A stretch of DNA of 64,000 bases from 66-474 sp051961995 (GTDB taxonomy: Bacteria > Pseudomonadota > Gammaproteobacteria > Xanthomonadales > Rhodanobacteraceae), in NCBI GenBank assembly GCA_051961995.1, contig JBQCCR010000062.1, forward strand, positions 1-64,000, read 5' to 3'. The translations under genes were made by a program, and so were the position numbers. The notes under the pieces were generated by a model, which made no database searches, was not told the origin of the DNA, and saw nothing but the letters and a program-made list of their open reading frames with translations. Of this stretch, positions 38,051 through 46,983 are shown one piece after another (position 1 is the stretch's first letter; every line of letters begins with the position of its first letter).

Positions 38051-38784
38051 AAAAACCCCTTTTGCTTATCCAGACCGGCGAAGCACCGGAGCCCATCCTT
38101 GCGCGTCTCGGCAGTTTCGCACAGTGGTTCCGCGCCGCGATGCGCGTGCAACCCGGACAGGTGCGCGCGGTACGCGTGGACGCGGGCGAAAAATTGCCGG
38201 CACCGAAGGAAGTCGCGGGCGCGGTGATCACCGGTTCCGGCGCGATGGTCACCGACCGCGCAGCCTGGAGCGAGAACACCGCCGCGTGGTTGCGTGGTGC
38301 GATGGATGCGGAACTGCCGCTGTTCGGCGTGTGCTACGGACATCAATTGCTGGCGCATGCACTGGGCGGCACCGTCGGCTGGCTGCCGGGCGGGCGCGAG
38401 ATCGGGACGCAGCCGATCCGCCGCAATGAACACGATGACAGGTTGCTCGACGGCATGCCGGTGGATTTTCCCGCGCACACGACGCATCGGCAAAGCGTGC
38501 TGGAAGCGCCGCGCGATGCGCGCGTGCTGGCGCGTTCGGCGGCCGATCCGCATCAGATCCTGCGTTATGGCGAGAACGCGATTTCCACCCAGTTCCATCC
38601 GGAATTCAATACGCATTTCATGCGCGCGTACCTGCGCAGCCGCGAGTCCACGTTGATCGAAGAGGGTTTCGACATTCCGGCCCTGCATCGCGAGATACAG
38701 GCCACGCCGGATGCGCGCGGGTTGCTGCGGCGGTTCGCGCGGGCGGCTTTGCGTAGGGCGGGTCTTGACCCGCTGGCGGGTTAA
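38047..38784 (+). CDS. class I glutamine amidotransferase (GMP synthase-like)
   Basis: A 245-residue stand-alone GATase domain. The nucleophile is Cys96 in FGVCYGHQLLAHALGG; His184 and Glu186 lie in FHPEF. Such free-standing proteins resemble the glutaminase half of GuaA but lack the synthetase half. Their acceptors (possibly gamma-glutamyl compounds or another amide transfer) are unknown. The ATG overlaps the stop of the secretion ATPase gene (ATGA), so the two are one operon. The last ~10 codons and the TAA lie inside an interspersed palindromic repeat, so the C-terminus may have been altered by repeat insertion. Confidence 0.82.
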   Translation: MKKPLLLIQTGEAPEPILARLGSFAQWFRAAMRVQPGQVRAVRVDAGEKLPAPKEVAGAVITGSGAMVTDRAAWSENTAAWLRGAMDAELPLFGVCYGHQLLAHALGGTVGWLPGGREIGTQPIRRNEHDDRLLDGMPVDFPAHTTHRQSVLEAPRDARVLARSAADPHQILRYGENAISTQFHPEFNTHFMRAYLRSRESTLIEEGFDIPALHREIQATPDARGLLRRFARAALRRAGLDPLAG

Positions 38785-38796
38785 AACCCGCCCTAC
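38753..38796. repeat. interspersed palindromic repeat, copy 1
   Basis: A 44-bp element whose ends, GTAGGGCGGGT and ACCCGCCCTAC, are perfect 11-bp inverted repeats, with two smaller palindromes inside (CGGGTCTTGACCCG and GGCGGGTTAAAACCCGCC). It supplies the stop codons of both convergent genes, the amidotransferase (TAA) and the rhomboid protease (TAG). A second copy is at 51064-51143. Confidence 0.8.
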
Positions 38797-39464
38797 ACGC
38801 GCATCCTCCGCATCACCGCACCCCTCGACACAAACGCGAACACGATGCCGAATCCGAATCCGGCCACGTGCGCCCACCACACCACCGTGCCGAAACTCGG
38901 CCCGGCCAGCGTGAACAGCAGTTGCAGCAACACCCACATGCCGATCATCAACCAGGCCGGCACGCGCACGAATTCGAAATAGAGCCCCAGCGGCAATACC
39001 AGTCCGAGGTGCGCGCGCGGGAACAGCGCCAGATACGCGCCGACCACCGCCGACACCGCGCCGCTGCATCCGACGATGGGCGCATTCGCGCCGGAAAGGG
39101 TGAGCGCACCCACCAGATTGGCGAACGCGCCGCCGAGCAGGAACAGCAGCAGGAACCGTTGCCCCCCCAGTGCGCGCTCGCCCGAAAAACCGAAGATCAC
39201 CAGGAACAGGATATTGCCGACCAGATGCAGCCAGTCGGCATGCATGAACAGCGCGGTGAACAACCGCAACCACGCCCAACCGGGCAAGGACTGCCGCGTG
39301 TCGAACAGATGCGCCGGCACCGTGCCCCAACGCGCCAGTACCGCATAGCGCGCATCGGGTGCTGCCAGTGCTAGCCAGCAGAACATCGCTACGCAGGCGA
39401 CTACCAGCAATGGCGTGGCCCAGCGAAAGGTGCGGCGATGGCGGGTGGGTACATGGACGAACAT
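38793..39464 (-). CDS. rhomboid family intramembrane serine protease
   Basis: A 223-residue membrane protein with about six helices. The catalytic Ser134 is in GCSGAVSAVVGAY, and His199 in WWAHVAGFGFG. HLVGNILFL supplies the conserved His/Asn that form the oxyanion site. It cleaves transmembrane substrates within the bilayer. The start at MFVHVP is chosen because the upstream in-frame extension is polar and overlaps repeat-like DNA. The stop lies in the palindromic repeat shared with the amidotransferase gene. Confidence 0.88.
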   Translation of the reverse strand: MFVHVPTRHRRTFRWATPLLVVACVAMFCWLALAAPDARYAVLARWGTVPAHLFDTRQSLPGWAWLRLFTALFMHADWLHLVGNILFLVIFGFSGERALGGQRFLLLFLLGGAFANLVGALTLSGANAPIVGCSGAVSAVVGAYLALFPRAHLGLVLPLGLYFEFVRVPAWLMIGMWVLLQLLFTLAGPSFGTVVWWAHVAGFGFGIVFAFVSRGAVMRRMRV

Positions 39465-39532
39465 GGGCCGACACGCTAGCGCGCTTTGTTCCCCCGTGCA
39501 GTGACGTCCGCCGGAGATGAAAAAAATGACAT

Positions 39533-39572
39533 CGTCATTCCGGCGCCGCACGGAGCGTAAGCCGGGATGACG
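39533..39572. terminator. hairpin downstream of tyrS
   Basis: CGTCATTCCGGC pairs with GCCGGGATGACG (one wobble) around a 16-base loop, 3 bp past the tyrS stop. This resembles a common interspersed hairpin and may end the tyrS transcript or stabilise its 3' end. The following A-run on the plus strand gives a few U residues on the minus transcript. Confidence 0.5.
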
Positions 39573-39575
39573 GTT

Positions 39576-40781
39576 CTAACGCAATCGCACGCGCGCGAAG
39601 TTTCGTTTTCCTACCTGCAACACACCTTCGAAGCCCGGTGCGAACATCCGCTGCGCGTCTTCCACCACCTGCGAATCAATCCGCACCGCGCGTTCCCTGA
39701 TCTTGCGGTTGGCTTCCGAATTGCTCGCCGTCAGGCCCGCGGCGGTCAGCAACGCCGGCAGGCGCAGACCCTCGGCTGAAACCGGAATCTCGTTCAGCGG
39801 CAGCAGTGCGGTGTCACCCTCGCCGCGAACCACCGCGTGCCAGCCGGCAATCGCGCGTTCGGCCTCGGCTGCATCATGGAAGCGCGTGGTCAATTCGCGC
39901 GCCAGTTCCAGCTTGAAATCGCGTGGGTTGACGGCGCCGCTTCCGGCTTCGCGCTTCATCCGCGCGATGTCCTCCAGCGACTTGTCGAAAGACAGCAGTT
40001 CGAACCAGCGCCACATCAGCGCATCGTCAATCTTCATCGTCTTGGTGACGATCTCGATCGCCGGTTCGTTGATGCCGATGTAGTTGCCAAGCGACTTGGA
40101 CATCTTGTGCACGCCGTCCAGGCCTTCCAGCAGCGGCATGGTCAAGACGATCTGCGGCGGCTGACCGGCGGCTTCCTGCAAACCGCGGCCCATCAGCAGA
40201 TTGAACTTCTGATCGGTGCCGCCGAGCTCGACATCGGCTTTCAACGCGACCGAGTCGTAGCCCTGCACCAGCGGATACAGGAACTCATGGATCGCGATCG
40301 GCTGCTGCGCGACATAGCGTTTCGCGAAATCATCGCGCTCGAGCATGCGCGCCACGGTGTGCGAAGCGGCCAGCCGGATCATGCCCGCCGCATCCATCCT
40401 GCCGAACCATTCGGAGTTGAAACGCAGTTCGGTGCGTTCGCGATCCAGCACCTTGTAAACCTGCGCCGCGTAGGTTTCGGCGTTGGCCTGCACTTCTTCG
40501 CGTGTCAGCGGCTTGCGGGTGACGTTCTTGCCGGTGGGATCCCCGATCATCCCGGTGAAATCGCCGATCAGGAAAATCACCTGATGCCCGAGATCCTGGA
40601 ACTGGCGCATCTTGTTGAGCAGCACCGTGTGACCCAGGTGCAGGTCCGGTGCGGTCGGGTCGAAACCGGCCTTGACCCGCAGCGGCCGCCCGAGCTTCAG
40701 GCGCTCGCGCAGCTCGTCTTCCTTCAGGATTTCCTCCGCGCCACGGCGGATCAGCGCCAGTGCGCGTTCGTCGGTACTCAT
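39576..40781 (-). CDS. tyrS: tyrosine--tRNA ligase
   Basis: A 401-residue class I synthetase. The HIGH-type motif is HLGHT, the KMSKS loop is present as HKMSKSLGN, and a C-terminal S4-like RNA-binding domain carries the RKIRERAVRID stretch. The form is the TyrZ-like, bacterial group 2 version common in Xanthomonadales. It attaches tyrosine to tRNA-Tyr. It is divergent from the M23 peptidase gene with 193 bp between. Confidence 0.95.
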   Translation of the reverse strand: MSTDERALALIRRGAEEILKEDELRERLKLGRPLRVKAGFDPTAPDLHLGHTVLLNKMRQFQDLGHQVIFLIGDFTGMIGDPTGKNVTRKPLTREEVQANAETYAAQVYKVLDRERTELRFNSEWFGRMDAAGMIRLAASHTVARMLERDDFAKRYVAQQPIAIHEFLYPLVQGYDSVALKADVELGGTDQKFNLLMGRGLQEAAGQPPQIVLTMPLLEGLDGVHKMSKSLGNYIGINEPAIEIVTKTMKIDDALMWRWFELLSFDKSLEDIARMKREAGSGAVNPRDFKLELARELTTRFHDAAEAERAIAGWHAVVRGEGDTALLPLNEIPVSAEGLRLPALLTAAGLTASNSEANRKIRERAVRIDSQVVEDAQRMFAPGFEGVLQVGKRNFARVRLR

Positions 40782-40909
40782 GCTCTCGATGCCCGTGCCG
40801 GCGAAACAGAAAAGCGCGAAATGCGCACCGTTTCGCACCGTGAAAGTGCCGTAGAAGTTAATTGTGCGTTAAACGAGAAATATCTCGCAAATGTTTGTCC
40901 AACAAAGCA

Positions 40910-40939
40910 TTGACGCGGCGTTGACAGGATCGCTATGGT
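40910..40939 (+). promoter_or_regulatory. candidate promoter of the M23 peptidase-anmK operon
   Basis: TTGACG and TATGGT are separated by 18 bp, ending 35 bp before the chosen ATG. They fit a sigma-70 promoter moderately well. Confidence 0.45.
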
Positions 40940-40974
40940 ACCTCCCGCCGTTGCGGCTGTCCCCTGGAAAACCG

Positions 40975-42426
40975 ATGAATCCTCGCCTGCGTCGTGCCAA
41001 TCTGCATCATGTCCGTCGCAAGGCGATTTGCCGCAAGGCGCAGCAGCGCCACTCGCATTTTTACGCGCGCTGCACGCATTGGTCGTTCTACCGCAATGCT
41101 ATCGCGGCACCGATCCGCTGGGGCAGGGAACGCTGGGTGCTTTCCGGCGGTGGTCTGCTGCTGGCTTTGCTGACGCTGGTCGGCTTGCCGGCGTGGGCGC
41201 ATGCGATGCGTCATACGGAACCGGTGGCGCGCACGACGCTCGCGCTGAAACTGCCGCCGCTGCCGATGCAGCCTTCCATTCCGGCAATTGACGACTGGCA
41301 GGTCACGCGCGTGCAGGCCGGGCAGACGCTCGCGGACATTTTCCACGATCACGATTTGTCGCCGGCGGATCTGGCGCGCGTGCTCGGCAGCGGCAAGGAC
41401 GTGGACGCGCTGAAACGCATCCATCCGGGTGACGAGATCGCCTTCCTGCTCGGTTCTTCCGGTGAACTGCGCGCGCTGCGCTTCGACCGTGACGCGGCGA
41501 CGCGCGTCACCCTGAATTTCGAGAACGCCACCGGCCCGCTGGTCGAGGAAATCACCCCGCGCGACGTCGAGCACCGCGAGCACATCGCGCACGGCGTGAT
41601 CCACGGCTCGCTGTTCGCCGCCGGCAGTAAGGCTGGCATGAGCAACGCGATGATCCTCAAGCTGGCCAAGGTGTTCGGTTACGACATTGACTTCGCGCAG
41701 GACATCCAGCCCGGCGACAGCTTCACGGTGATCTACGATGACGTCTATCGCGATGGCGAGTACCTGCACGAAGGCGACATCATCGCCGCGGAATTCGTCA
41801 ACGATGGCCAGCATTACAGTGCCGTGCGTTTCGAGAATCCGGAAACCGGCGATGTCTCCTACTACAGCGCCGACGGCCGCCCGCTGAAGAAATCCTTCCT
41901 GCGCACGCCGGTGGACTTCACCCGCATTTCCTCGACCTTCGGCATGCGCGAGCACCCGATCCTCGACCGCATGAAAATGCACAAGGGCGTGGATTACGCC
42001 GCGCCGATGGGCACGCCGATCTATGCCGCGGGCGATGGCGTGATCAAATTCCGCGGCCAGAAGCACGGCTACGGCAACTTCGTGATCATCCAGCACAACA
42101 AGGACATCAGCACCGCCTACGGCCACATGTCGCGCTTCGCCGCAGGCGAATCCGTGGGCGAGCACGTGCGCCAGGGTCAGGTCATCGGCTACGTCGGCAT
42201 GACCGGCATGGCCACCGGCCCGCACCTGCATTACGAATTCCGCGTGGATGGCGTGCAACGCAATCCGCTCACCGTGACCCTGCCCAAACCGGAACCGCTG
42301 TCGGGCAAGTTGATGGCGCAGTTCCGCGCGCAGTACGCGCCGCTGATGGCGCGTATCCAGATGATTGACGCACGCCGGCTGGCGGTGGCCAACGGCAACG
42401 CCGACGCCAAGCGCAATCTCGACTGA
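40975..42426 (+). CDS. M23 family peptidoglycan endopeptidase (MepM-like)
   Basis: A 483-residue LytM-domain protein. A basic N-terminus precedes one membrane helix (~residues 52-70). A LysM/OapA-like domain (VQAGQTLADIF) and a second beta domain follow, then the M23 catalytic domain. The zinc ligands are His336 and Asp340 in HKGVDYAAP and His419 in HLHYEF, with His417 also conserved. It would cut peptide cross-bridges in the periplasm to allow wall growth. It lies directly upstream of anmK with only 7 bp between, so cell-wall cutting and recycling genes are coupled. An upstream in-frame extension of 28 codons overlaps the promoter and is unlikely. Confidence 0.9.
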   Translation: MNPRLRRANLHHVRRKAICRKAQQRHSHFYARCTHWSFYRNAIAAPIRWGRERWVLSGGGLLLALLTLVGLPAWAHAMRHTEPVARTTLALKLPPLPMQPSIPAIDDWQVTRVQAGQTLADIFHDHDLSPADLARVLGSGKDVDALKRIHPGDEIAFLLGSSGELRALRFDRDAATRVTLNFENATGPLVEEITPRDVEHREHIAHGVIHGSLFAAGSKAGMSNAMILKLAKVFGYDIDFAQDIQPGDSFTVIYDDVYRDGEYLHEGDIIAAEFVNDGQHYSAVRFENPETGDVSYYSADGRPLKKSFLRTPVDFTRISSTFGMREHPILDRMKMHKGVDYAAPMGTPIYAAGDGVIKFRGQKHGYGNFVIIQHNKDISTAYGHMSRFAAGESVGEHVRQGQVIGYVGMTGMATGPHLHYEFRVDGVQRNPLTVTLPKPEPLSGKLMAQFRAQYAPLMARIQMIDARRLAVANGNADAKRNLD

Positions 42427-42433
42427 GCGTCAC

Positions 42434-43555
42434 ATGGCGCAAGCCGGCTCCGGCTCGCTGTTCCTGGGCCTGATTTCCGGCACCAGCATGGACGGCATTG
42501 ATGCCGTTGTCGCTTCCTTCGAACCTGCGCCGCGGCTGCACGCCGCGCTGACGCATCCATATCCGCACGATCTGCAAGCGCGCCTGCTGGAACTGGCGCA
42601 AGGCGACGGCGCCACCACGCTGGACGAGGTGGGCGTACTGGATGCACGGATCGCCGAATCCTTTGCGCAAGCCGCACGGGCTCTGCTCGAAAGCGCAGGC
42701 GTTTCACCAGGCGAAGTGCGCGCGATCGGCTCGCACGGGCAGACCCTGCGCCACCGCCCGAAGGCAAGTCCGCGCTTCACGATGCAGCTGGGCGATCCGA
42801 GTCTGATCGCCGAGCGTACCAACATCACCACCGTCGCGGACTTCCGCCGCGCCGATTTCGCCGCCGGCGGCGAAGGTGCGCCACTGTTGCCGATCTTCCA
42901 TGCCGCGCTGTTCGCACGCGCCAGTGAAGTGCGCGGCGTGTTGAATCTCGGCGGCATTGCCAACCTCACCGTACTGCAAGGCGAGGACGGCGTGCTCGGG
43001 TTCGATATCGGTCCGGCGAATGGCCTGCTGGATGCCTGGTGCGCGCTGCACACCGGCGCGAGCTTCGACCGCGATGGCGCGTTCGCCGCGCGCGGCCAGG
43101 TGGATCATGCATTGCTGGAACGTCTGCTGGACGAAGACTATTTCCGCGCTTCACCCCCCAAGAGCACTGGCCGCGAACAGTTCCATCTCGATTGGCTGCG
43201 CTCAAGGTTGGGCAGCAATGGGCCCAAGCCCGAGGACGTGCAAGCCACGCTGGTCGAACTGACCGCACGCAGCGTGGCCGACGCGGTGCATGCGCACGCG
43301 CGTGATGCGCGCGAGCTGCTGGTCTGCGGCGGCGGCGTGCACAATCCGTTGCTGATGCACGCGCTGCAAAGTGCGTTGGCACCGGTGCCGGTGCGCAGCA
43401 CCAGCGAGCGCGACGTGGATCCGGATTATGTGGAAGCCACCGCGTTCGCCTGGCTGGCACGCGAGCGGCTGGCCGGGCGACCCGGCAATCTGCCCAGCGT
43501 CACCGGCGCGAAAGGGTTGCGCGTGCTGGGAGCCGTATACGAAAAGCCGTTGTAG
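42434..43555 (+). CDS. anmK: anhydro-N-acetylmuramic acid kinase
   Basis: A 373-residue AnmK. It shows GLISGTSMDGIDA at the N-terminus, IGSHGQTLRHRP, the VLNLGGIANLT strand and FDIGPANGLLDAW. These are the ATP- and sugar-binding signatures of the family. It phosphorylates and opens 1,6-anhydro-MurNAc to MurNAc-6-phosphate in peptidoglycan recycling. It follows the M23 endopeptidase in the same operon, and an AmpG-like importer of anhydromuropeptides is encoded 0.5 kb further on. Confidence 0.96.
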   Translation: MAQAGSGSLFLGLISGTSMDGIDAVVASFEPAPRLHAALTHPYPHDLQARLLELAQGDGATTLDEVGVLDARIAESFAQAARALLESAGVSPGEVRAIGSHGQTLRHRPKASPRFTMQLGDPSLIAERTNITTVADFRRADFAAGGEGAPLLPIFHAALFARASEVRGVLNLGGIANLTVLQGEDGVLGFDIGPANGLLDAWCALHTGASFDRDGAFAARGQVDHALLERLLDEDYFRASPPKSTGREQFHLDWLRSRLGSNGPKPEDVQATLVELTARSVADAVHAHARDARELLVCGGGVHNPLLMHALQSALAPVPVRSTSERDVDPDYVEATAFAWLARERLAGRPGNLPSVTGAKGLRVLGAVYEKPL

Positions 43556-43694
43556 GAGCGCGCCTGCGACAACTCGCGAAAAACTGCGGTCACCGAAAGC
43601 GGGGCATCGCTCGAAACCATTCCCGCCAATCCTCCTCGAACGGGGGAAGACCGTGGGCAGAAGCGCGCCCGACACCCTTCGGCCCGGCAATGTC

Positions 43695-43964
43695 CTATTC
43701 CGTCCGGTCCGCAGACGGCAGCGGCGTGCCAGCCGGCACTTCGTCCAGCGCGCGCAAGGCTTCGTGCAGGAATGCGGCTTCCTCCTGATTCCAGTCCGAG
43801 GCGGTCAACTCCACGGCGTCCGACGCTTGCACCGGAATGGCCGGGGGCAGGAACTCGTGCAGCACCTGCGCGATCAGCGCCTCCATGCTGCAACCGCGCT
43901 TCAGCGCCACCGTGCGCAGGCGCTCCAGCAGCGCGTCATCGAGGTGAAGGCTGATTTCGGACAA
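43695..43964 (-). CDS. ribbon-helix-helix protein
   Basis: An 89-residue protein. The first 45 residues fit a CopG/Arc-like ribbon-helix-helix (EISLHLDDALLERLRTVALKR, shown here only in part as a short strand plus two helices). The C-terminal half is acidic. Such proteins bind DNA as dimers and are often antitoxins, but no toxin gene adjoins. The only in-frame upstream start is a TTG preceded by GGGA; an ATG 7 bases away is out of frame. It may instead be an orphan regulator. Confidence 0.55.
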   Translation of the reverse strand: MSEISLHLDDALLERLRTVALKRGCSMEALIAQVLHEFLPPAIPVQASDAVELTASDWNQEEAAFLHEALRALDEVPAGTPLPSADRTE

Positions 43965-44010
43965 TGCTCATTCCCGTCGGAACCGGCGCGGGATTACGGT
44001 AACACGCCGA

Positions 44011-45315
44011 TCATCCCGCGGGCTGCCCGCCATCGTCGCGCAAACGTGACCACAGCCACAGCATCAGCACCACGGCCGGCGCGATCGCCAGCACGGTCAG
44101 CACGAAATAGAAGCCGTACCCGGTCGCCATCACGATGCCGCCCGCGAAGAAGCCCATCACCTTGCCGGGCAGGTTCACCATCGAGCTCAGCAGCGAATAC
44201 TGCGTAGCGGTGTGCTGGCGATTCACCAGCGAGGACAGAAACGCGACCGTCGGCGGGCCGAGAAAGCCGAGCGTGAAGTTCTCGCCGGAAATGACCATTG
44301 TCAGCGTGGCCAGGCTGCCAGGGTGCCCGATCAGCAGCAGGTACAGCAGGTTGCTGCAGCCACAGGCGACGATGGCCACCAGCAGACTTGGCTTGATCCC
44401 GAAACGCGCGACCGCTGCGCCGCCGACAAACACGCCGGCGATGCCGATCCAAACGCCATAGATCTTGGTGATCGTGCCGATTGCGGTCAGGCTAAAGCCC
44501 ATGTCGCGATAGAACGGGCTCATGATGCCGCCGATGGTGGCCTGCTCGGGAATCTTGAACAGCAGGATGAACAGCAGCGTCAACAAAGCGAGCTTCACGC
44601 CGTAACGGCGGAAGAAATCGGCGAACGGGCCCACCACCCCGTTGCGCATCGCGTCCCGCCAACGCGGGGGCGAGTCGCGATGAACCTGGGGTTCGCTCGC
44701 GATCAGGTTGGCCGCGACCGGGATCAGCATCACCGCGGCCATCACCACGTACACCCAGTTCCATGCCAGGTGATCGGCCATGATCAGGGCGAACGCGCCG
44801 GCCAGCATCAGACCGATGCGATAGCCCAGCGAATAGGTCGCGACCAGCGCGCCTTGCTGGTTCATCGGCGCGATTTCGATGCGATACGCGTCCACCGCGA
44901 TGTCCTGGGTGGCACCGAAGAACGCCACTACCAGCGTCGCGACGATAAAGGCATCCAGCTGCGCGGGCGTCAGCCATGCCATCGCCAGCAACCCACCTGT
45001 CACACCGAGTTGCGCCAGCAGCAACCAGCCGCGCCGCTGCCCCAACCGCGCAAATCCCGGCAATCGCCAGTGATCGAGCAGCGGCGCCCACAGGAACTTG
45101 AACACGTAGGTCATGCCGGCACTGGCGATCATGGTGATGTCGCGCAGCACGATGTGTTCGGACTTCAGCCAGTACGCCAGCGTTCCGGCCACCAGCAGGA
45201 ACGGCAGGCCCGACGAGAACCCGAAGAAGCACATCGTCCACGCCGCCGGCTGCGTGAACGCGCGCCACACCGAACGTTTGGCCGGCTTGGGTGCAGGCAC
45301 GGCGGTACTGCTCAT
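44011..45315 (-). CDS. ampG: MFS permease, AmpG-like muropeptide transporter
   Basis: A 434-residue membrane protein with about 12 hydrophobic helices. It matches the AmpG type by FFGFSSGLPFLL near the N-terminus, FFGATQDIAVDAYRIE in helix 4-5, and TATQYSLLSSMVNLPGK near the C-terminus. AmpG imports anhydromuropeptides released from the wall. The nearby anmK makes this role coherent. Its ATG overlaps the stop of the exonuclease III gene (ATGA-type), so they form one operon. A general MFS role is the alternative. Confidence 0.82.
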   Translation of the reverse strand: MSSTAVPAPKPAKRSVWRAFTQPAAWTMCFFGFSSGLPFLLVAGTLAYWLKSEHIVLRDITMIASAGMTYVFKFLWAPLLDHWRLPGFARLGQRRGWLLLAQLGVTGGLLAMAWLTPAQLDAFIVATLVVAFFGATQDIAVDAYRIEIAPMNQQGALVATYSLGYRIGLMLAGAFALIMADHLAWNWVYVVMAAVMLIPVAANLIASEPQVHRDSPPRWRDAMRNGVVGPFADFFRRYGVKLALLTLLFILLFKIPEQATIGGIMSPFYRDMGFSLTAIGTITKIYGVWIGIAGVFVGGAAVARFGIKPSLLVAIVACGCSNLLYLLLIGHPGSLATLTMVISGENFTLGFLGPPTVAFLSSLVNRQHTATQYSLLSSMVNLPGKVMGFFAGGIVMATGYGFYFVLTVLAIAPAVVLMLWLWSRLRDDGGQPAG

Positions 45316-46112
45316 GCGTACTCGACCAGCATCGGCGCATGATCGGAAAAGCGCGGACTTGGCGCCACGCTGCAAGCGCGCACGCGCTTTGCCAGGGAAG
45401 GCGTGATGATCTGGTAATCAATCCTCCATCCGACGTTATTGGCGCGCGCGGCCCCACGGTTCGACCACCACGTGTATTCGTTCGCCGCATCCGGCTTGGC
45501 CACGCGAAACGCATCCAGCCAGCCGTGTTTCGGCACCGGCGTATCGTCGCCATGTGCGTCGGCAACCATGCTGTTGAGCCAGGCGCGTTCCGGCGGGAGG
45601 CAGCCGGAGTTCTTCTGGTTCGAGGTCCAGTTCCTGATGTCGTTGCGCGAGCGCACGATGTTCCAGTCGCCGCACAAGACGTAATCGCGGCCGCTCGCCA
45701 GCCACTGGTCGAAGATCGGCCTGATCCACTCCATCACCTTGAACTTGAAGCGCTGCCGCTCTTCGCCCGAAGACCCCGACGGCAGGTACAGCGAGACCAC
45801 GCTCAAGTTGCCGAAGCGCGCTTCCAGATAGCGGCCCTCGTCGTCGAACGCATCCCAGCCCAGCGTGTTGCGCACTTCATCCGGCTCACGCCGGGCATAG
45901 ATGGCTACACCGCTGTAACCCTTCTTCGTTGTCGCGTCGCGATAGAAGCAGTGGTGCCCATCCGGACGGAACATCGAATCGCCCAATTGATTTTCCTGCG
46001 CCTTGGTTTCCTGCAGGCATACCACGTCCGCATCCTGCGCGCGCAGCCAATCGAAGAAGCCCTTGTTGGCGGCCGAGCGGATGCCGTTGGCGTTGAAGGT
46101 GATAATTCGCAC
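45312..46112 (-). CDS. xth: exodeoxyribonuclease III (Xth family)
   Basis: A 266-residue endonuclease/exonuclease/phosphatase-fold enzyme. The catalytic residues are all present: Asn in the N-terminal FNANGIR, Glu in LQETK, Asp and Asn in GDWNIV, and the final FSDHAP. It repairs abasic sites and degrades the 3' strand of duplex DNA. In Pseudomonas the gene beside pyrE is crc, a related RNA-binding regulator that lost these residues. Here they are intact, so nuclease activity is expected. The start is GTG. Confidence 0.92.
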   Translation of the reverse strand: MRIITFNANGIRSAANKGFFDWLRAQDADVVCLQETKAQENQLGDSMFRPDGHHCFYRDATTKKGYSGVAIYARREPDEVRNTLGWDAFDDEGRYLEARFGNLSVVSLYLPSGSSGEERQRFKFKVMEWIRPIFDQWLASGRDYVLCGDWNIVRSRNDIRNWTSNQKNSGCLPPERAWLNSMVADAHGDDTPVPKHGWLDAFRVAKPDAANEYTWWSNRGAARANNVGWRIDYQIITPSLAKRVRACSVAPSPRFSDHAPMLVEYA

Positions 46113-46249
46113 GGGAAACGAGAGACGGGAAGAGGAGACGAGAGCGACGCTGCCAAGAGTACCTGATGGGGTCGCCTTACGCGCTCGGACGGAACACGGG
46201 AGAGCACATTCGCTATGATCCCATTCCCGTCTCGCATCTCCCGGCTCCC

Positions 46250-46894
46250 ATGCTCCTCCCCCACCAGCGCAGCTTTCTCGACCTGGCCCTGCAATGCGGC
46301 GTGCTGCGCTTCGGCGAGTTCACGCTGAAATCGGGTCGAGCGAGTCCGTACTTCTTCAACCTGGGGCGCATGGATTCCGGTGCGGCACTTGCCGCCGTGG
46401 GCGACGCCTACGCGGCCGCCGCAATGCAGTCGGGTCTGGGCTTCGACATGCTGTTCGGGCCGGCCTACAAGGGCATTCCGCTCGCCGCTGCCTGCGCGAT
46501 TTCACTCGCCCGCGCGCACGACCGCGACTTGCCGTGGGCCTACAACCGCAAGGAAGCCAAGGATCATGGCGAAGGCGGCGTGCTGGTCGGCGCACCGCTG
46601 CAGGGCCGCGTGCTGATCGTGGATGACGTGATCACCGCCGGGACCGCGGTGCGCGAATCACTCCGGATCATCCGCGATGCCGGAGCGCAGCCCGCCGGGG
46701 TACTGGTCGCACTCGACCGTCAGGAGCGCGGCGGCGGTGACTTGTCCGCAACCCAGGAGCTGACCGCCGAACACGGCGTTCCGGTGGTCGCGATCGTCGG
46801 CCTGAGCGATGTCATGGAGTTTGCAGGCGGGCATCCCGATCTGGCCGGACAGCGCGAGCGCATGGCCGCCTATCGCGCCCAGTACGGTGTCTGA
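46250..46894 (+). CDS. pyrE: orotate phosphoribosyltransferase
   Basis: A 214-residue PyrE. Visible motifs are FTLKSGRASPYFFN at the N-terminus, the FGPAYKGIPLA loop, the flexible catalytic loop with YNRKEAKDHGEGG, and the PRPP motif VLIVDDVITAGTA. It joins orotate and PRPP to give OMP in pyrimidine synthesis. A TATGAT at 46214 is a possible -10 box but has no clear -35. It is divergent from the exonuclease III gene. Confidence 0.96.
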   Translation: MLLPHQRSFLDLALQCGVLRFGEFTLKSGRASPYFFNLGRMDSGAALAAVGDAYAAAAMQSGLGFDMLFGPAYKGIPLAAACAISLARAHDRDLPWAYNRKEAKDHGEGGVLVGAPLQGRVLIVDDVITAGTAVRESLRIIRDAGAQPAGVLVALDRQERGGGDLSATQELTAEHGVPVVAIVGLSDVMEFAGGHPDLAGQRERMAAYRAQYGV

Positions 46895-46983
46895 ACAGGC
46901 GGTCCGGACGTCAAAGCCCTGACGCGGCTCGCAACTTGCAAGACTTGCAGCGACCTATACTCGCGTCAGCCCGGAGTCTGCTC

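Noticed and set aside
43556..43694. Half of a REP-like element (GTAGGAGCGCGCC) after anmK
   Set aside because: Only one arm is seen; no partner arm or second copy in the window.
46113..46249. GA-rich repeats upstream of pyrE (GGGAAACGAGAGACGGG and similar)
   Set aside because: Similar short GA-rich words recur and there is a loose inverted match, but no defined unit or stem convincing enough to list.
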